Shown piece by piece: positions 27,157 to 39,042 of a DNA stretch of 64,000 nucleotides. Position 1 is the stretch's first letter. The number at the start of each line of letters is the position of its first letter. The notes under the pieces are model-generated. The model saw only the letters and a list, made by a program, of their open reading frames with translations, was not told the origin of the DNA and did no database searches. The stretch comes from Lysobacteraceae bacterium P (GTDB lineage: Bacteria > Pseudomonadota > Gammaproteobacteria > Xanthomonadales > Xanthomonadaceae): NCBI GenBank assembly GCA_005503055.1, contig SCOX01000004.1, forward strand, positions 124,001 through 188,000, given 5' to 3'. The translations under genes and the position numbers were made by a program.

Positions 27157-29733
27157 TCAGGACAGCGCTTTCAGGCGGTACAGCGCTTCCAACGCCTGTT
27201 TGGGCGTCAGCTCGTCCGGGTCGATGGACGCCAGTGCGTCGAGCGCGGCGGCAGAGGGCGCGAACAGGCCGAATTGCTGCGGCGCATCCAGCGCCACCGG
27301 CGCCAGCGAAGGCGAAGGCGCGTCGCGGCTGTGCTGCTCCAGTTCGGCCAGGCGCCCGCGCGCCTGCTGCACCACGGCCTTGGGCAGGCCGGCCAGGGCC
27401 GCGACCTGCAAGCCGAAGCTGCGGTCGGCCGGGCCGTCCTTCACGGCGTGCATGAAGACCAGCTGGTCGCCATGCTCCACCGCGTCCAGGTGCACGTTGG
27501 CGATGCCGCTGCCCGGCTCGGCCAGCGTCGTCAGCTCGAAGTAATGCGTGGCGAACAGCGTGTACGCGCGATTGTGGTGCGCAAGGTGGCGCGCGCACGC
27601 TTCGGCCAGCGCGAGACCGTCGTAGGTCGACGTGCCGCGGCCGATCTCGTCCATCAGCACCAGCGATTGCGACGTCGCGTGGTGGAGGATGTAGCTGGTC
27701 TCGCTCATCTCGACCATGAAGGTCGATTGCCCGCGCGCCAGGTCGTCGCCGGCGCCGATACGGGTGAGGATGCGATCGACCGGGCCGAGCATCGCGCGCG
27801 AGGCCGGCACGAAGCTGCCGATGTGCGCGAGCAGCACGATCAGCGCGTTCTGGCGCATGTAGGTCGACTTACCGCCCATGTTCGGACCGGTGATGACCAG
27901 CATGCGGCGGTCCTCGCCGAGCACCAGGTCATTGGGCTCGAACGGATCGCTGCGCACGGCCTCGACCACCGGATGGCGTCCGCGTTCGATGTGCAGCCCC
28001 GGTTCGTCCACCAGTTGCGGCTGCGCCCAGTCCAGCGATTGCGCGCGTTCGGCGAAGCAGGCCAGCACGTCCAGTTCGGCAAGCGCGGCGGCGCAACGCT
28101 TGAGCGGGGCGAGCCGTTCGTTGAGCGCGTCGAGCAATTGTTCGTAAAGCAGACGTTCGCGGGCGAGGGAGCGCTCGCGTGCGGACAGCACCTTGTCCTC
28201 GAACTGCTTGAGCTCTTCGGTGATGTAACGCTCGGCGCCGGTCAGCGTCTGCCGGCGCGTGTAGTGCGTGGGCGCCTTGTCGGACTGGCCCTTGCTGATT
28301 TCGATGTAATACCCGTGCACCCGGTTGTAGCCGACCTTGAGCGTGGCGATGCCCGTGGAGGCCTTCTCGCGCGCTTCCAGATCGATCAGGAACTGGTCGG
28401 CGTGGGTCGACAGCGTGCGCAGTTCGTCGAGTTCGGCGTCGTAACCTTCGGCGAAGACACCGCCGTCGCGCGTCAGCACCGGCGGCTGCGCCACGATCGC
28501 CGACTTCAGCAGGTACGCATGTTCGTCGTGCTCGCCCAGTTCCGCGGCCAGTTCGGCCAGGCGCGGCGAATCCAGCGACGCCAGTACGGCACGCGCATCC
28601 GGCAACAGGCCGAGGCCGTCGCGCAAGGTGGACAAGTCGCGCGGGCGCGCGCTGCGCAACGCGATGCGCGAGAGAATGCGCTCCAGATCGCCGAGCGCCC
28701 GGAAGCGCTCGCGCAGTTCGTCGCCAGCGCGCGATTCGACCAGCGTCGCCACCGCCTGCTGACGCAGGCGCAGCGGCGCGCGTTCGCGCAACGGACGGTG
28801 CAGCCAGCGGCGCAGGAGACGGCCGCCCATGGGCGTGATCGTCGAATCCAGCACGCCCAGCAGCGTGTGGCGGGTGTCGCCGTCCACGCGCGTGTCCAGT
28901 TCCAGGTGCCGGCGCGTGGCGGCGTTCATGGCGATGGCACCGTCGCCGGATTCCACCGCGATCGACGTCAGGTGCGGCAACCGCTGCTTCTGCGTCTCCT
29001 CGACGTAGCCCAGCAGCGCGGCGGCGGCGGCGGTCGACAACGGCTTGTCTTCGAGCCCGAAGCCGGACAGGTCGTGCACGTTGAAGAAGCGCAGCAACTG
29101 GCGGCGGCCGCTGTCGGCGTCGAACAACCACGGCGCGCGTCGGCGAAGGCCGGTGCGCTCGGCGACCCACGAAGGCCAGCCGTCCTCGTCGGCGACCAGC
29201 GTTTCGGCCGGTTCCAGGCGGGCGAGTTCGGCTTCCAGCGCATCCTCGTTCGCCACTTCGTTGACCAGGAAACGGCCGCCGGCCAGATCCGCCCATGCCA
29301 GGCCGTAGCCGCTCTTGCCGCGCGCGATGGCCAGCAGGAGGGTGTCGCGGCGTTCGTTCAGCAGCGCCTCGTCGGTCACGGTGCCGGGCGTGACGATCCG
29401 CACCACCTTGCGTTCGACGATGCCCTTGGCCAGCGCCGGGTCGCCGATCTGCTCGCAGATCGCCACCGATTCGCCCAGCGCGACCAGCCGCGCGAGATAG
29501 CCCTCGGCGGAATGGTGCGGGACGCCGGCCATCGGGATCGGCTGACCGGCGGAACTGCCGCGCTGGGTGAGCGTGATGTCCAGCAGCCGCGCCGCCTTGC
29601 GGGCGTCGTCGAAGAACAGCTCGTAGAAATCGCCCATGCGGAAGAACAGCAGCACGTCCGGATGCTCCGCCTTGGCGGCGAAGAACTGTTTCATCAGGGG
29701 CGTGTGTTCTTGCGGCCGTTCGGCTTGGCTCAT
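27157..29733 (-). CDS. mutS: DNA mismatch repair protein MutS
   Basis: An 858-residue MutS. The N-terminal mismatch-recognition domain has the Phe-x-Glu clamp in [13 protein letters not shown]. The ATPase has Walker [14 protein letters not shown] and Walker [13 protein letters not shown], and a C-terminal helix-turn-helix/tetramer tail follows ([16 protein letters not shown]). It recognises mispairs and recruits MutL. I chose ATG 29733 ([18 protein letters not shown]); the upstream open extension is not family-like. It stands alone here, apart from mutL. Confidence 0.97.
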   Translation of the reverse strand: MSQAERPQEHTPLMKQFFAAKAEHPDVLLFFRMGDFYELFFDDARKAARLLDITLTQRGSSAGQPIPMAGVPHHSAEGYLARLVALGESVAICEQIGDPALAKGIVERKVVRIVTPGTVTDEALLNERRDTLLLAIARGKSGYGLAWADLAGGRFLVNEVANEDALEAELARLEPAETLVADEDGWPSWVAERTGLRRRAPWLFDADSGRRQLLRFFNVHDLSGFGLEDKPLSTAAAAALLGYVEETQKQRLPHLTSIAVESGDGAIAMNAATRRHLELDTRVDGDTRHTLLGVLDSTITPMGGRLLRRWLHRPLRERAPLRLRQQAVATLVESRAGDELRERFRALGDLERILSRIALRSARPRDLSTLRDGLGLLPDARAVLASLDSPRLAELAAELGEHDEHAYLLKSAIVAQPPVLTRDGGVFAEGYDAELDELRTLSTHADQFLIDLEAREKASTGIATLKVGYNRVHGYYIEISKGQSDKAPTHYTRRQTLTGAERYITEELKQFEDKVLSARERSLARERLLYEQLLDALNERLAPLKRCAAALAELDVLACFAERAQSLDWAQPQLVDEPGLHIERGRHPVVEAVRSDPFEPNDLVLGEDRRMLVITGPNMGGKSTYMRQNALIVLLAHIGSFVPASRAMLGPVDRILTRIGAGDDLARGQSTFMVEMSETSYILHHATSQSLVLMDEIGRGTSTYDGLALAEACARHLAHHNRAYTLFATHYFELTTLAEPGSGIANVHLDAVEHGDQLVFMHAVKDGPADRSFGLQVAALAGLPKAVVQQARGRLAELEQHSRDAPSPSLAPVALDAPQQFGLFAPSAAALDALASIDPDELTPKQALEALYRLKALS

Positions 29734-30080
29734 GGATCGTGGATCTGCGACGGGGGGATGGCGCCGGCGCGGGCCGGCGAAGTGGGCCACTAGGCTAGCA
29801 GCCGGCGGCGTTTCCGGCGCCGTTGCGGCGGGCGTGGATCCGTGCTGGAACGCCATGCGGGCGCGCCAAACCGCGGCTTGTGCGCTGCGGCATGGCCTGC
29901 GCGGGCGGCGTGCTACGGTCGCTTCGCCGTACGCGTATGCCTGTTCCGGGGATTGGGCCGCGTTGTGGAAGGGTTGCCGATCGCACGGACGGATGCGCAG
30001 GTGAAGGACGTTTCGCCAGCAGGTCGCAAGCCATAACCATTCCAATAACGACGTCGTCCGACTAGAGGGGAGGGATCGCG
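29734..30080. other. Divergent intergenic region, mutS / TonB receptor
   Basis: 347 bp with no convincing gene. It must hold the mutS promoter (a CTAGCCTAGTGG stretch at about 29790-29800 on the minus strand is a weak -10 candidate) and the receptor promoter. A strong purine-rich ribosome binding site (GAGGGGAGGG) precedes the receptor ATG. No Fur box was recognised. Confidence 0.5.
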
Positions 30081-32681
30081 ATGGGTTCGTGCAATCCGAG
30101 CATGTCCGTGGGCTGTCGGTCATCGAGCGCTTCAACGCAGTTCACGCGGAAACTGATGCCGTACGCCGTCGCGGCGGCGCTGGCATCCTCGCCACTGATC
30201 GAGGTGCGCGCGCAGGAGCAGGTGCCGCGCAGCGGCGCGAGCGCCGAGCAGGACGAGGAAAAGAAGGAAGCCAAGACGCTCGCGGGTCTGATCGTGACCG
30301 CGCAGAAGCGCGAGGAAGCGCTGCAGGACGTACCGATCATGGTCACCGCGCTCGATTCGCAGATCATCCAGGACACCGGCGTGCGCGACGTCAAGGACCT
30401 GCAGATCCTCGTGCCCGGCCTCACCGTGAGCAGCACGCAGAGCGAGGTGCAGACCGTCGCGCGCATCCGTGGCATCGGCACCGTCGGCGACAACGCCGGC
30501 CTGGAATCGTCGGTGGGCGTCGTCATCGACGGCATCTACCGCCCGCGCAACGGCGTGGGCTTCGGCGACCTGGGCGAGATCGAACGCATCGAAGTGCTCA
30601 AGGGGCCGCAGGGCACCGTCTTCGGCAAGAACACGTCAGCCGGCGTCATCAACGTCATCACCAAGCGGCCGCATTACGTCACGCAGGTCGACGGCGAGAT
30701 CACCGCGGGCAACTACAACGCACTGGGCGTGTCGGGCTCGCTCAACATGCCGGTCAGCGACAACGCCGCATTCCGCGTGTACGCCGCCAAGCGCAAGCGC
30801 GACGGCTACCTCGACGTGCATACCGGCGCCGGTCCGCGCACGGAACTCGAGGACACCGACCAGAACTTCCATTCGCTGCGCGGACAGTTCCTCCTGGAGC
30901 CGACCGACAACCTGGACATCACCTTCATCGGCGATTTCACCAGCCGCGAGGAGAACTGCTGCGCCGGCGTCACCACCGTGCGCGGTCCGACGGCGGCGAT
31001 CATCGATGCACTCTCGCCGGACGAAGGCGTGGCGCCGGTGGCCGATCCGTTCGCGCGCGTGGCCTGGAGCAACCGCTCGACGTCGCAGGACATCAAGGAC
31101 AAGGGTGTAGCGATGCAGGTCGACTGGATCTCGCCGTGGTTCGGCGGGGCGGAGTTGACCTCGATCACCGGCTGGCGCGACTGGGAGGCGATCAACGGGC
31201 TGGACTTCGATTTCTCCAGCGCGGACCTGCTGTACCGCCAGGCCGACGCGGACGAATCGCTGACGGCATTCGAAACGCTGAGCCAGGAGTTCCGCTTCAC
31301 CGGTTCGACCGACAGCGTGGACTGGATGGTCGGCCTGTTCTATTCCGACGAAGACCTCACCCGCCATGACTCCTACCGCATCGGCGCGGGCTACGAGCCG
31401 TATCTTTCGACTGCGGTGCTCGGTCAGCTCGCCGCGCGTCTGCCACCGGGCATGTTGAACATGGCCAACGCCGCGGCGTTCTATTCGCAGGCGACGGGAC
31501 GACCGTTCGGAACCACCTTCGCCGGCCTGGGCGCCGACGACGACTACGAGCAGAACGCCAAGAGCACGGCGATCTTCACCAACAACACCTGGCACGCGAC
31601 CGACGCGTTGGACCTGACGCTGGGCCTGCGCTACACGCGCGAGGAGAAGACGCTCGACTCGCTCTACAGCAACCCCAACGGCAGCCCGGGCTGCAGCGCG
31701 CTGCTGACCAATCCGACGCGCGCGGCGCAGGCGCTGGCCGCGCGTGGTGTGCCGGCGGCGGCGATCCCGGCGATGGTGCCGCAGGTCGTCGCGTTCGGCT
31801 GTCTGCCGTGGGCGAACGTGCGCCACAGCGGCCGCGACACGCACCAGGAGCGCGAGGAGAAGGAATGGTCGGGCACGCTCAAGGCCGCGTATCGCTTCAA
31901 TGAGCAGGTGATGGCGTATGTATCCGGCGCGCGCGGATACAAGGCCGGCGGTTTCAACCTCGACCGCGTGCAGTCGTCCAACGGGCTGTCGAGCGGCACG
32001 GCGGGCATCGTGCCGGTCGATGACACCTCGTTCCCCGCGGAGTTCGTCGACAGCTACGAGCTGGGTACCAAGACGACGTGGGCCGACGGCAACCTGCTGC
32101 TCAACGCGACGCTGTTCCACCAGGAGTACAGCGACTTCCAGCTCAACAGCTTCCTTGGCACCAGCTTCGTGGTGCGCTCGATCCCCGAAGTGATCTCCAA
32201 GGGCATCGACACCGAAGTGCTGTACCAGACGCGTCTGGATGGCCTGAGCCTGCAGGGCGGCATCGTCTACGCGGACACGCGCTACGGCGACGATCCGCTG
32301 CCCGATGCCGACTTGGCGCGCTTGCCCGGCAGTCGCGCCAGCTTCGCGCCGTACTGGTCCGCGACGGCCTCGGTCACCTACGAATGGGACTTCACCGACA
32401 CCCTGATCGGCCGCTTCAACATCGGCGGCAAGTACATGTCGGACTACAACACCGGATCCGATCTCGACCCGGAGAAGATGCAGGACGCGTACACCGTCGT
32501 GAACGCGCGTTTCGGCATCGGTGCCAGCAACCGCCGCTGGAGCGTGGAGGCGTGGGCCCTCAATCTGACCGACGAGGACTACATGCAGGTCGGTTTCGAT
32601 GCGCCGCTGCAGACCGGTTCGTGGAACGCCTTCCTCGGGGCGCCGCGCACCTATGGCATGACCTTCCGGGTGATGTACTGA
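30081..32681 (+). CDS. TonB-dependent outer-membrane receptor
   Basis: An 866-residue receptor. The signal peptide ends near VRA-QEQ, about residue 44. A TonB-box-like [17 protein letters not shown] leads into the plug ([51 protein letters not shown]), followed by a 22-strand barrel ending in the aromatic C-terminus [10 protein letters not shown]. It imports a scarce ligand across the outer membrane using TonB. The ligand is not inferable; this plug type is common in sphingomonads, Caulobacter and Xanthomonadaceae. No neighbouring transport genes help. Confidence 0.93.
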   Translation: MGSCNPSMSVGCRSSSASTQFTRKLMPYAVAAALASSPLIEVRAQEQVPRSGASAEQDEEKKEAKTLAGLIVTAQKREEALQDVPIMVTALDSQIIQDTGVRDVKDLQILVPGLTVSSTQSEVQTVARIRGIGTVGDNAGLESSVGVVIDGIYRPRNGVGFGDLGEIERIEVLKGPQGTVFGKNTSAGVINVITKRPHYVTQVDGEITAGNYNALGVSGSLNMPVSDNAAFRVYAAKRKRDGYLDVHTGAGPRTELEDTDQNFHSLRGQFLLEPTDNLDITFIGDFTSREENCCAGVTTVRGPTAAIIDALSPDEGVAPVADPFARVAWSNRSTSQDIKDKGVAMQVDWISPWFGGAELTSITGWRDWEAINGLDFDFSSADLLYRQADADESLTAFETLSQEFRFTGSTDSVDWMVGLFYSDEDLTRHDSYRIGAGYEPYLSTAVLGQLAARLPPGMLNMANAAAFYSQATGRPFGTTFAGLGADDDYEQNAKSTAIFTNNTWHATDALDLTLGLRYTREEKTLDSLYSNPNGSPGCSALLTNPTRAAQALAARGVPAAAIPAMVPQVVAFGCLPWANVRHSGRDTHQEREEKEWSGTLKAAYRFNEQVMAYVSGARGYKAGGFNLDRVQSSNGLSSGTAGIVPVDDTSFPAEFVDSYELGTKTTWADGNLLLNATLFHQEYSDFQLNSFLGTSFVVRSIPEVISKGIDTEVLYQTRLDGLSLQGGIVYADTRYGDDPLPDADLARLPGSRASFAPYWSATASVTYEWDFTDTLIGRFNIGGKYMSDYNTGSDLDPEKMQDAYTVVNARFGIGASNRRWSVEAWALNLTDEDYMQVGFDAPLQTGSWNAFLGAPRTYGMTFRVMY

Positions 32682-32697
32682 CCCTGGCGCAGACCGG

Positions 32698-32723
32698 CCC
32701 CTCTCCCGTTCGCGGGAGAGGGG
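32698..32723. repeat. REP-like hairpin (CCCCTCTCCC family), copy 2
   Basis: CCCCTCTCCCG/CGGGAGAGGGG, perfect 11-bp arms with a TTCG tetraloop, 17 bp after the receptor stop codon. It is closely related to 24551-24573. It may serve as the receptor's 3' end although no T-run follows. Confidence 0.8.
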
Positions 32724-32761
32724 TGGGGCAAGGGCAGGGCGGCACAGCATCGACGACCCGC

Positions 32762-32767
32762 TATCAT
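32762..32767 (+). promoter_or_regulatory. Candidate -10 box of pncC, leaderless start
   Basis: TATCAT ends 7 nt before the pncC ATG, with no ribosome binding site between them. Confidence 0.4.
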
Positions 32768-32774
32768 TCCGCCC

Positions 32775-33275
32775 ATGAAGAACGACGTCACCGACAGCGC
32801 CCTGCTGCGCCTTGCCGAGCAGGTCGGCGAAGCCGCCCGCGTCCACCGCCAGACCCTGGTGACCGCCGAAAGCTGCACCGGCGGCTGGATCGCCAAGATG
32901 CTGACCGACATCCCCGGCTCGTCGAGCTGGTTCGAGTGCGGCATGGCGGCCTATAGCTACGAAGCCAAGCAGGCACTGCTCGGCGTACGTCCGCAGACCC
33001 TGGAAACGCAGGGCGCGGTGAGCCGCGAAACGGTGATCGAAATGGTCTCCGGCGCGCTCGTGCATTCCGGCGCGACATTGGCGGTCGCGGTCACCGGCAT
33101 CGCCGGTCCCGGCGGTGGCACGGAGGACAAGCCGGTCGGCACCGTGTGGATCGCCTGGAAGCGTCGTGGCGGCTACCCGACCGCGGTGACCTTCCACTTC
33201 GACGGCAACCGCGACGCCGTGCGCCGCCAGACCGTCGCCGCCGCGCTGCACGGGCTGGCGGAGTTGATGGCCTGA
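32775..33275 (+). CDS. pncC: Nicotinamide-nucleotide amidohydrolase (CinA C-terminal type)
   Basis: A 166-residue stand-alone PncC domain, which converts NMN to nicotinate mononucleotide in pyridine-nucleotide recycling. The conserved TAESCTGGWIA, GSSSWFECGMAAYS, GAVSRETVIEMVSGAL and VTGIAGPGGGTEDKPVGTVWIA segments are intact. The MoaB-like N-terminal half of full CinA is absent, as in most gammaproteobacteria. Its position just before lexA-recA is conserved in the class. Confidence 0.95.
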   Translation: MKNDVTDSALLRLAEQVGEAARVHRQTLVTAESCTGGWIAKMLTDIPGSSSWFECGMAAYSYEAKQALLGVRPQTLETQGAVSRETVIEMVSGALVHSGATLAVAVTGIAGPGGGTEDKPVGTVWIAWKRRGGYPTAVTFHFDGNRDAVRRQTVAAALHGLAELMA

Positions 33276-33306
33276 CGAGGCCGTTCCCGGCTTTCGAACG
33301 AGGCCG

Positions 33307-33345
33307 TTGACGGGCCGGGAAATTCGTTAGTAGTATTGCTACTAA
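33307..33345 (+). promoter_or_regulatory. lexA promoter with overlapping LexA (SOS) box
   Basis: TTGACG (33307-33312), an 18-bp spacer and TAGTAT (33331-33336) form the promoter. The near-perfect palindrome TTAGTAGTATTGCTACTAA (33327-33345) covers the -10 and reaches the A of the lexA ATG. It matches the Xanthomonas-type LexA operator rather than the E. coli CTGT-N8-ACAG box. LexA bound here would block its own transcription; the predicted transcript starts at or next to the ATG. Confidence 0.9.
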
Positions 33346-34001
33346 TGAACATCACCGACACCCAGCGCGCCATCCTCGCCCTCATCGCCGAGCGCATCGA
33401 GGCCGAAGGCGTCCCGCCGTCGCAGACCGAAATCGCGCGCGCCATGGGGTTCAGCAGCGTGCGCGCCGCGCAATACCACCTGGAAGCGCTCGAACAGGCG
33501 GGAGCGATCCAGCGCATGCCCGGCCGCGCCCGCGCGATCCGGCTGTGCGCCGTGCCGGGCCTGTCCTCGGAAGAACTTCCGGTGAAGCACGTCGAGGCCG
33601 TCGACGCCGCCAACGACGCGCTGCGCCTGCCGGTGCTGGGGCAGGTCGCCGCCGGCCGGCCCATCGGCGCCGACATCGGCTCCGAGGACTTCGTCATGCT
33701 CGATCGCGTCTTTTTCTCGCCCACCCCCGATTACCTGCTCAAGGTGAAGGGCGACTCGATGCGCGACGAAGGCATCTTCAGCGGCGACCTCATCGGCGTG
33801 CATCGCACGAACGACGCGCGCTCCGGCCAGATCGTGGTCGCGCGCATCGACGACGAGATCACCGTCAAGCTCCTCAAGGTCGGCAAGGACCGCATCCGCC
33901 TGCTGCCGCGCAATCCCGACTACGCGCCCATCGAGGTCGAGCCGGGCCAGGACTTCGCCATCGAAGGCCTGTACTGCGGCCTGGTCAGGCCAAACCGATG
34001 A
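33345..34001 (+). CDS. lexA: LexA repressor
   Basis: A 218-residue SOS repressor/autoprotease. The N-terminal winged helix (TDTQRAILALIAERIEAEGVPPSQTEIARAMGFSS) is followed by the cleavage site Ala103-Gly104 and the Ser138/Lys175 catalytic dyad (GDSMRDEGI; ITVKLL). ATG 33345 matches the family start; a TTG three codons upstream would lie inside the operator and is rejected. The recognition helix differs from E. coli LexA, in line with the different operator. Its neighbours recA and recX are the co-protease and its inhibitor. Confidence 0.97.
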   Translation: MNITDTQRAILALIAERIEAEGVPPSQTEIARAMGFSSVRAAQYHLEALEQAGAIQRMPGRARAIRLCAVPGLSSEELPVKHVEAVDAANDALRLPVLGQVAAGRPIGADIGSEDFVMLDRVFFSPTPDYLLKVKGDSMRDEGIFSGDLIGVHRTNDARSGQIVVARIDDEITVKLLKVGKDRIRLLPRNPDYAPIEVEPGQDFAIEGLYCGLVRPNR

Positions 34002-34029
34002 AACCGATCACCGGCGTCAGTGGCGTTCC

Positions 34030-34064
34030 GGGGCAGGGTGCGGGGTTTCCCCACACCCTGCCCC
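34030..34064. repeat. Strong hairpin between lexA and recA
   Basis: GGGGCAGGGTG/CACCCTGCCCC (11 bp) continues through one C-A mismatch into GGGG/CCCC closing a TTT loop. There is no T-run. It could attenuate read-through from lexA into recA or stabilise the lexA 3' end. Confidence 0.75.
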
Positions 34065-34210
34065 GGGCACCCCTTATGTCCGTCATGCATTCGCCAACGC
34101 AATCTGCCGATGGCCGCGCGCGCGTCTCAGCCCGTGCGATACGCGCCCGCTAGATTGGCCCCACGCAACGCCTCCAGCCACTGACACTGACACTGACAAG
34201 GAACTCCACA

Positions 34211-35248
<1,038 letters not shown>

Positions 35249-35289
35249 TCCGCACCCCGGGCTGGATCCGATGAAGTCGGAATCGCGCC

Positions 35290-35793
35290 ATGCATGACGA
35301 TCAGAACGAAGGTGGCTCCGGCGAAGCTCGCCCCCGTCGCCGGGGCCGGGAGCAGACCCCGGTGCAGCGTGCCCTCGGCCTGCTGACCCGGCGTGAGCAT
35401 TCGCGCAAGGAACTGAGCCGCAAGCTGACCTCGCGCGGCTTGGACGCCGGCGAGGTCCAGGCAGCGGTGGATCGGTTGGCGGGCGAGGGTTGGCAGGACG
35501 ATGAACGCTTCGCGCAGAGCGTCGTCCGCAATCGGGCTGCCAGCGGATACGGGCCGCTGCGCATCCGTGCTGAGCTGTCCACGCACGGGCTGGATCGCGA
35601 GGCCGTCGCCCGCGCCATGGACACCTTCGAGGGCGACTGGGCCGACAACGCCCGCGATCTGGTTCGCCGCCGCTTCGGGGCAGCGCTGGAAGATATCGTC
35701 CAGCGCCGGAAGGCCGCGGATTTCCTGATTCGTCGCGGCTTCGACGGATCCGCCGTCCGGACCGCGACCCGCTGGGAGCCGGACGAAGACTGA
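35290..35793 (+). CDS. recX: Regulatory protein RecX
   Basis: A 167-residue RecX, which caps RecA filaments and inhibits RecA ATPase/co-protease activity. The three-helix repeats are visible ([75 protein letters not shown]). An unusual basic/Pro-rich N-terminus of about 25 residues precedes them. It is 41 bp after recA, so co-transcription is likely. Confidence 0.95.
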   Translation: MHDDQNEGGSGEARPRRRGREQTPVQRALGLLTRREHSRKELSRKLTSRGLDAGEVQAAVDRLAGEGWQDDERFAQSVVRNRAASGYGPLRIRAELSTHGLDREAVARAMDTFEGDWADNARDLVRRRFGAALEDIVQRRKAADFLIRRGFDGSAVRTATRWEPDED

Positions 35794-35997
35794 GGATCAC
35801 CCCCCGCGCCCCGATGTGGAGCGCCTGTTGTGCGGCACGGCCAATGCGGACGCCGCTCTCCGCTAAGCGCGTCGCCGCCGGGCCTGCTACGCTAACCGGC
35901 TTTCAGGTCTGGGTTGCCTGCTCCAGTCGACGCCCCCAATAGAGGGGCATGGGCCGGTCGTGTCAGTCCGGCCCGTCATCGACTTCGCGCGACAGGC

Positions 35998-38631
35998 ATG
36001 AAAACCACTACTGAAATCCGCAGCGATTTCCTCGAATTCTTCCGCGGCAAGGCCCACACCATCGTGCCATCGGCACCGCTGGTGCCGGCCAACGACCCGA
36101 CGTTGCTGTTCACCAACTCGGGCATGGTCCAGTTCAAGAACGTGTTCCTCGGCAGCGAGAGGCCCGGCTACGTCCGCGCGGCCGACGTTCAGCGCTGCCT
36201 GCGCGCCGGCGGAAAGCACAACGATCTCGACCAGGTCGGCTACACCGCGCGCCACCACACGTTCTTCGAAATGCTGGGCAACTGGTCCTTCGGCGACTAC
36301 TTCAAGGAAGACGCCATCGCCTGGGCCTGGGAGCTGCTGACGAAGGTCTGGGGCCTGCCGGGCGAACGTCTGACGGTCACGGTCTATCACACCGACGACG
36401 ACGCCTACGAAATCTGGAACAAGCGCATTGGCGTGCCCGCCGAGCGCATCATCCGCATCGGCGACAACAAGGGTGCGCCCTTCGCCTCGGACAATTTCTG
36501 GCAGATGGCCGACACCGGCCCGTGTGGCCCGTGCACGGAGATCTTCTACGACCACGGCGCGCACATCGCAGGCGGCCCCCCGGGTTCGCCCGACGAGGAC
36601 GGCGATCGCTTCATCGAGATCTGGAACCTCGTGTTCATGCAGTTCGATCGCCAGCCCGACGGCACGCTCGAACCGCTGCCGGCGCCGTGCGTCGACACCG
36701 GCATGGGCTTGGAGCGCCTGGCCGCCGTGCTGCAGGGCGTGCATGGCAACTACGAGATCGACCTGTTCCGTCACCTGATCGCCAAGGCGGCGGAATTCAC
36801 CGGCACCACCGACCTCGACAACAAATCGCTGCGCGTGATCGCCGATCACATCCGCGCCTGCGCCTTCCTCATCGTCGACGGCGTGCTGCCGAGCAATGAA
36901 GGGCGCGGCTATGTGCTCCGCCGCATCATCCGCCGCGCGCTGCGTCACGGCTGGATGCTCGGCCAGAAGGGACCGTTCTTCAGCAGGATGGTGACGCCGC
37001 TGGTCGAGGTGATGGGCGACGCGTACCCGGAATTGACGGCCAAGCGCGAGTTCGTCGAACGGGCGCTGCTGGCCGAAGAAGAACGCTTCGCCGAAACGCT
37101 CGATTCCGGCATGCGCATCTTCGATGAAGTCGCTGCGCGATCGAATAGCACCATCCCCGGCGCGGATGCGTTCCGCCTGTACGACACCTACGGCTTCCCG
37201 GTCGATCTGACCGCCGACATCGCGCGTGAGCGCGGCTTGTCGGTCGACATGGAAGGCTTCGAGGCCGCGATGGAACAGCAGCGCGAAACCGCGCGCGCCG
37301 CCGGCAAGTTCGGCAACGTCGCGACGATGCCGGCCGAGCTGGCCGCGCAACTCGCACCCACGCAGTTCCTTGGTTACGACTCCCTCGCCGCCGACGGTCT
37401 GGAAGTCGTCGCACTGCTGAAGAACGGCCGTGCCGTCGATCGCATCGAAGCGGGCGAGGAGGCCGCGGTCATCCTAGATCGCACGCCGTTCTACGCCGAA
37501 AGCGGGGGCCAGGTCGGCGACATCGGTGATCTCGAAGCCGGCCCGACGCGTTTCGCCGTGCGTGACACGGTGAAGTTCGCCGGCCAGTTCCACGGCCACG
37601 TCGGCACGCTCGCCAGTGGCACGCTGCAGCGTGGCGATCGCGTGCGCGCGGCGGTGGACACCGTGCGCCGCGCTGCGACGGTGCTCAACCACTCGGCCAC
37701 GCACCTGCTGCACTCTGCACTGCGCGACATCCTGGGCGACCACGTCACCCAGAAGGGTTCGCTGGTCGCGCCCGATCGCCTGCGTTTCGACTTCTCGCAC
37801 TTCGCGCCGGTGAGCGCGGGAGAGCTGGCTGAGATCGAACGCCGCGTCAACGTCGAGATCCGAAACAACCACGCCGCCGAAGTCCACAACATGGGCATGC
37901 AGGAAGCGCTGGAATTCGGCGCGATGGCGTTGTTCGGCGAGAAGTACGGCGACCGCGTGCGCGTGCTGCGCATGGGCGAGGCCTCCACCGAGCTGTGCGG
38001 CGGCACGCACGTATCGCGCACCGGCGACATCGGTCTGTTCAAGATCGTCTCCGAAGGTGGCGTGTCGGCCGGCGTGCGCCGGATCGAGGCGCTGACCGGG
38101 CAGGGCGCGCTGGATTTCGTGGCCGAAGAGGAGCGTCGTCTCGACGAGGCGGCCCGCCTGCTGGGCGGCAACGTGGCGGACGTCGCCGACAAGCTGCGCG
38201 GCCTGCTCGATCGCCAAAAGAAGCTCGAGCGGGAATTGGAGTCGCTGAAGGCCAAGGCCGCCTCCGGCGCAACCTCGGACCTGGCGGGCTCCGCGACCCA
38301 GGTGCAGGGCGTGAAGGTGGTGGCGACCCGTCTGGAGGGGTTCGACGCCAAGGCCCTGCGGGATGCGGTGGATCGCCTGAAGCAGCAATTGGGCGATGCG
38401 GTCATCGTCCTGGCCGGAGCGGCGGACGGAAAGGCGGCCCTGGTGGCCGGCGTGAACGGTAGCGCGACGGGCAAGGTGAAGGCCGGGGAACTCCTCGCGC
38501 ACGTCGCCGGTCGTATCAACGGCAAGGGCGGCGGTCGCGCGGATATGGCACAGGGCGGTGGCGATGACGGCCCGGCCCTGGTCCAGGCCCTTGCCGAAGT
38601 CGCCGGATGGGTGGAAAACAAGCTTGTCTGA
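35998..38631 (+). CDS. alaS: Alanyl-tRNA synthetase
   Basis: An 877-residue class II synthetase. The catalytic domain (residues 1 to about 460) has [15 protein letters not shown] and [19 protein letters not shown]. The editing domain has the HSATHLLH and CGGTH zinc motifs, and the C-terminal C-Ala domain is Ala/Gly-rich. Start ATG 35998 is the only family-like one. It precedes csrA, as in most gammaproteobacteria, and recX-alaS is also the conserved order. Confidence 0.97.
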   Translation: MKTTTEIRSDFLEFFRGKAHTIVPSAPLVPANDPTLLFTNSGMVQFKNVFLGSERPGYVRAADVQRCLRAGGKHNDLDQVGYTARHHTFFEMLGNWSFGDYFKEDAIAWAWELLTKVWGLPGERLTVTVYHTDDDAYEIWNKRIGVPAERIIRIGDNKGAPFASDNFWQMADTGPCGPCTEIFYDHGAHIAGGPPGSPDEDGDRFIEIWNLVFMQFDRQPDGTLEPLPAPCVDTGMGLERLAAVLQGVHGNYEIDLFRHLIAKAAEFTGTTDLDNKSLRVIADHIRACAFLIVDGVLPSNEGRGYVLRRIIRRALRHGWMLGQKGPFFSRMVTPLVEVMGDAYPELTAKREFVERALLAEEERFAETLDSGMRIFDEVAARSNSTIPGADAFRLYDTYGFPVDLTADIARERGLSVDMEGFEAAMEQQRETARAAGKFGNVATMPAELAAQLAPTQFLGYDSLAADGLEVVALLKNGRAVDRIEAGEEAAVILDRTPFYAESGGQVGDIGDLEAGPTRFAVRDTVKFAGQFHGHVGTLASGTLQRGDRVRAAVDTVRRAATVLNHSATHLLHSALRDILGDHVTQKGSLVAPDRLRFDFSHFAPVSAGELAEIERRVNVEIRNNHAAEVHNMGMQEALEFGAMALFGEKYGDRVRVLRMGEASTELCGGTHVSRTGDIGLFKIVSEGGVSAGVRRIEALTGQGALDFVAEEERRLDEAARLLGGNVADVADKLRGLLDRQKKLERELESLKAKAASGATSDLAGSATQVQGVKVVATRLEGFDAKALRDAVDRLKQQLGDAVIVLAGAADGKAALVAGVNGSATGKVKAGELLAHVAGRINGKGGGRADMAQGGGDDGPALVQALAEVAGWVENKLV

Positions 38632-38655
38632 ATGGTGAACGTCGGCCACCCGCGG

Positions 38656-38685
38656 TTGCGGGCCTGTTTGGCTCGCCGCTAAGAT
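38656..38685 (+). promoter_or_regulatory. Candidate csrA promoter
   Basis: TTGCGG (38656-38661), an 18-bp spacer and TAAGAT (38680-38685), about 85 bp before csrA. It would give a leader of roughly 75-80 nt containing a hairpin and GGA motifs. Confidence 0.5.
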
Positions 38686-38710
38686 GGTTCACGTTTATGA
38701 GTGGAATCCA

Positions 38711-38764
38711 GGTGCTCCCCGGGGAGCACCGTATGCCGGACCCGTAGGCCGGTTATAGGAGATG
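38711..38764 (+). promoter_or_regulatory. csrA leader: hairpin and GGA motifs
   Basis: GGTGCTCCCC/GGGGAGCACC (38711-38730) is a perfect palindrome that would fold as an 8-bp hairpin with a CCGG loop. GGA also occurs at 38738-38740 and in the ribosome binding site (ATAGGAGA, 38755-38762). CsrA binds GGA in loops, so negative autoregulation is a reasonable inference. Confidence 0.5.
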
Positions 38765-38769
38765 TTTAG

Positions 38770-38976
38770 ATGCTGATCCTGACGCGTCGCGTCGGTGAGA
38801 CCTTGATGATCGGCGACTCGGTGACTGTCACCGTGCTCGGCGTCAAGGGAAACCAGGTGCGTATTGGAATTACCGCACCGAAAGATGTTGCGGTACACCG
38901 TGAAGAGATTTACCAGCGCATCCAGCGCGGCGAAGAGCCGGCGGACAACGATTCCGGCAAGCACGGCGCGAGCTGA
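38770..38976 (+). CDS. csrA: Carbon storage regulator CsrA (RsmA)
   Basis: A 68-residue post-transcriptional regulator that binds GGA motifs in mRNA leaders. The core [34 protein letters not shown] and the RNA-contact region [17 protein letters not shown] are intact, including Leu4 and Arg44. A strong AGGAG ribosome binding site lies 8 nt before the ATG. In Xanthomonadaceae it controls exopolysaccharide, motility and secondary metabolism, so it may act on the biosynthetic region downstream; that link is inference. Confidence 0.97.
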   Translation: MLILTRRVGETLMIGDSVTVTVLGVKGNQVRIGITAPKDVAVHREEIYQRIQRGEEPADNDSGKHGAS

Positions 38977-39042
38977 GAAAATCGTTTGCCGTATGCGGGG
39001 CGAGCCGTTATCCTTTGCGCCCGCACCGTTTTGATGTTCCGC

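Noticed and set aside
30636-33251. Minus-strand open frame of about 870 codons opposite the TonB receptor and pncC
   Set aside because: Shadow frame; both plus-strand proteins carry complete family signatures.
33336-33344. Upstream TTG start for lexA
   Set aside because: It lies inside the LexA operator/-10 region, upstream of the predicted transcript start.
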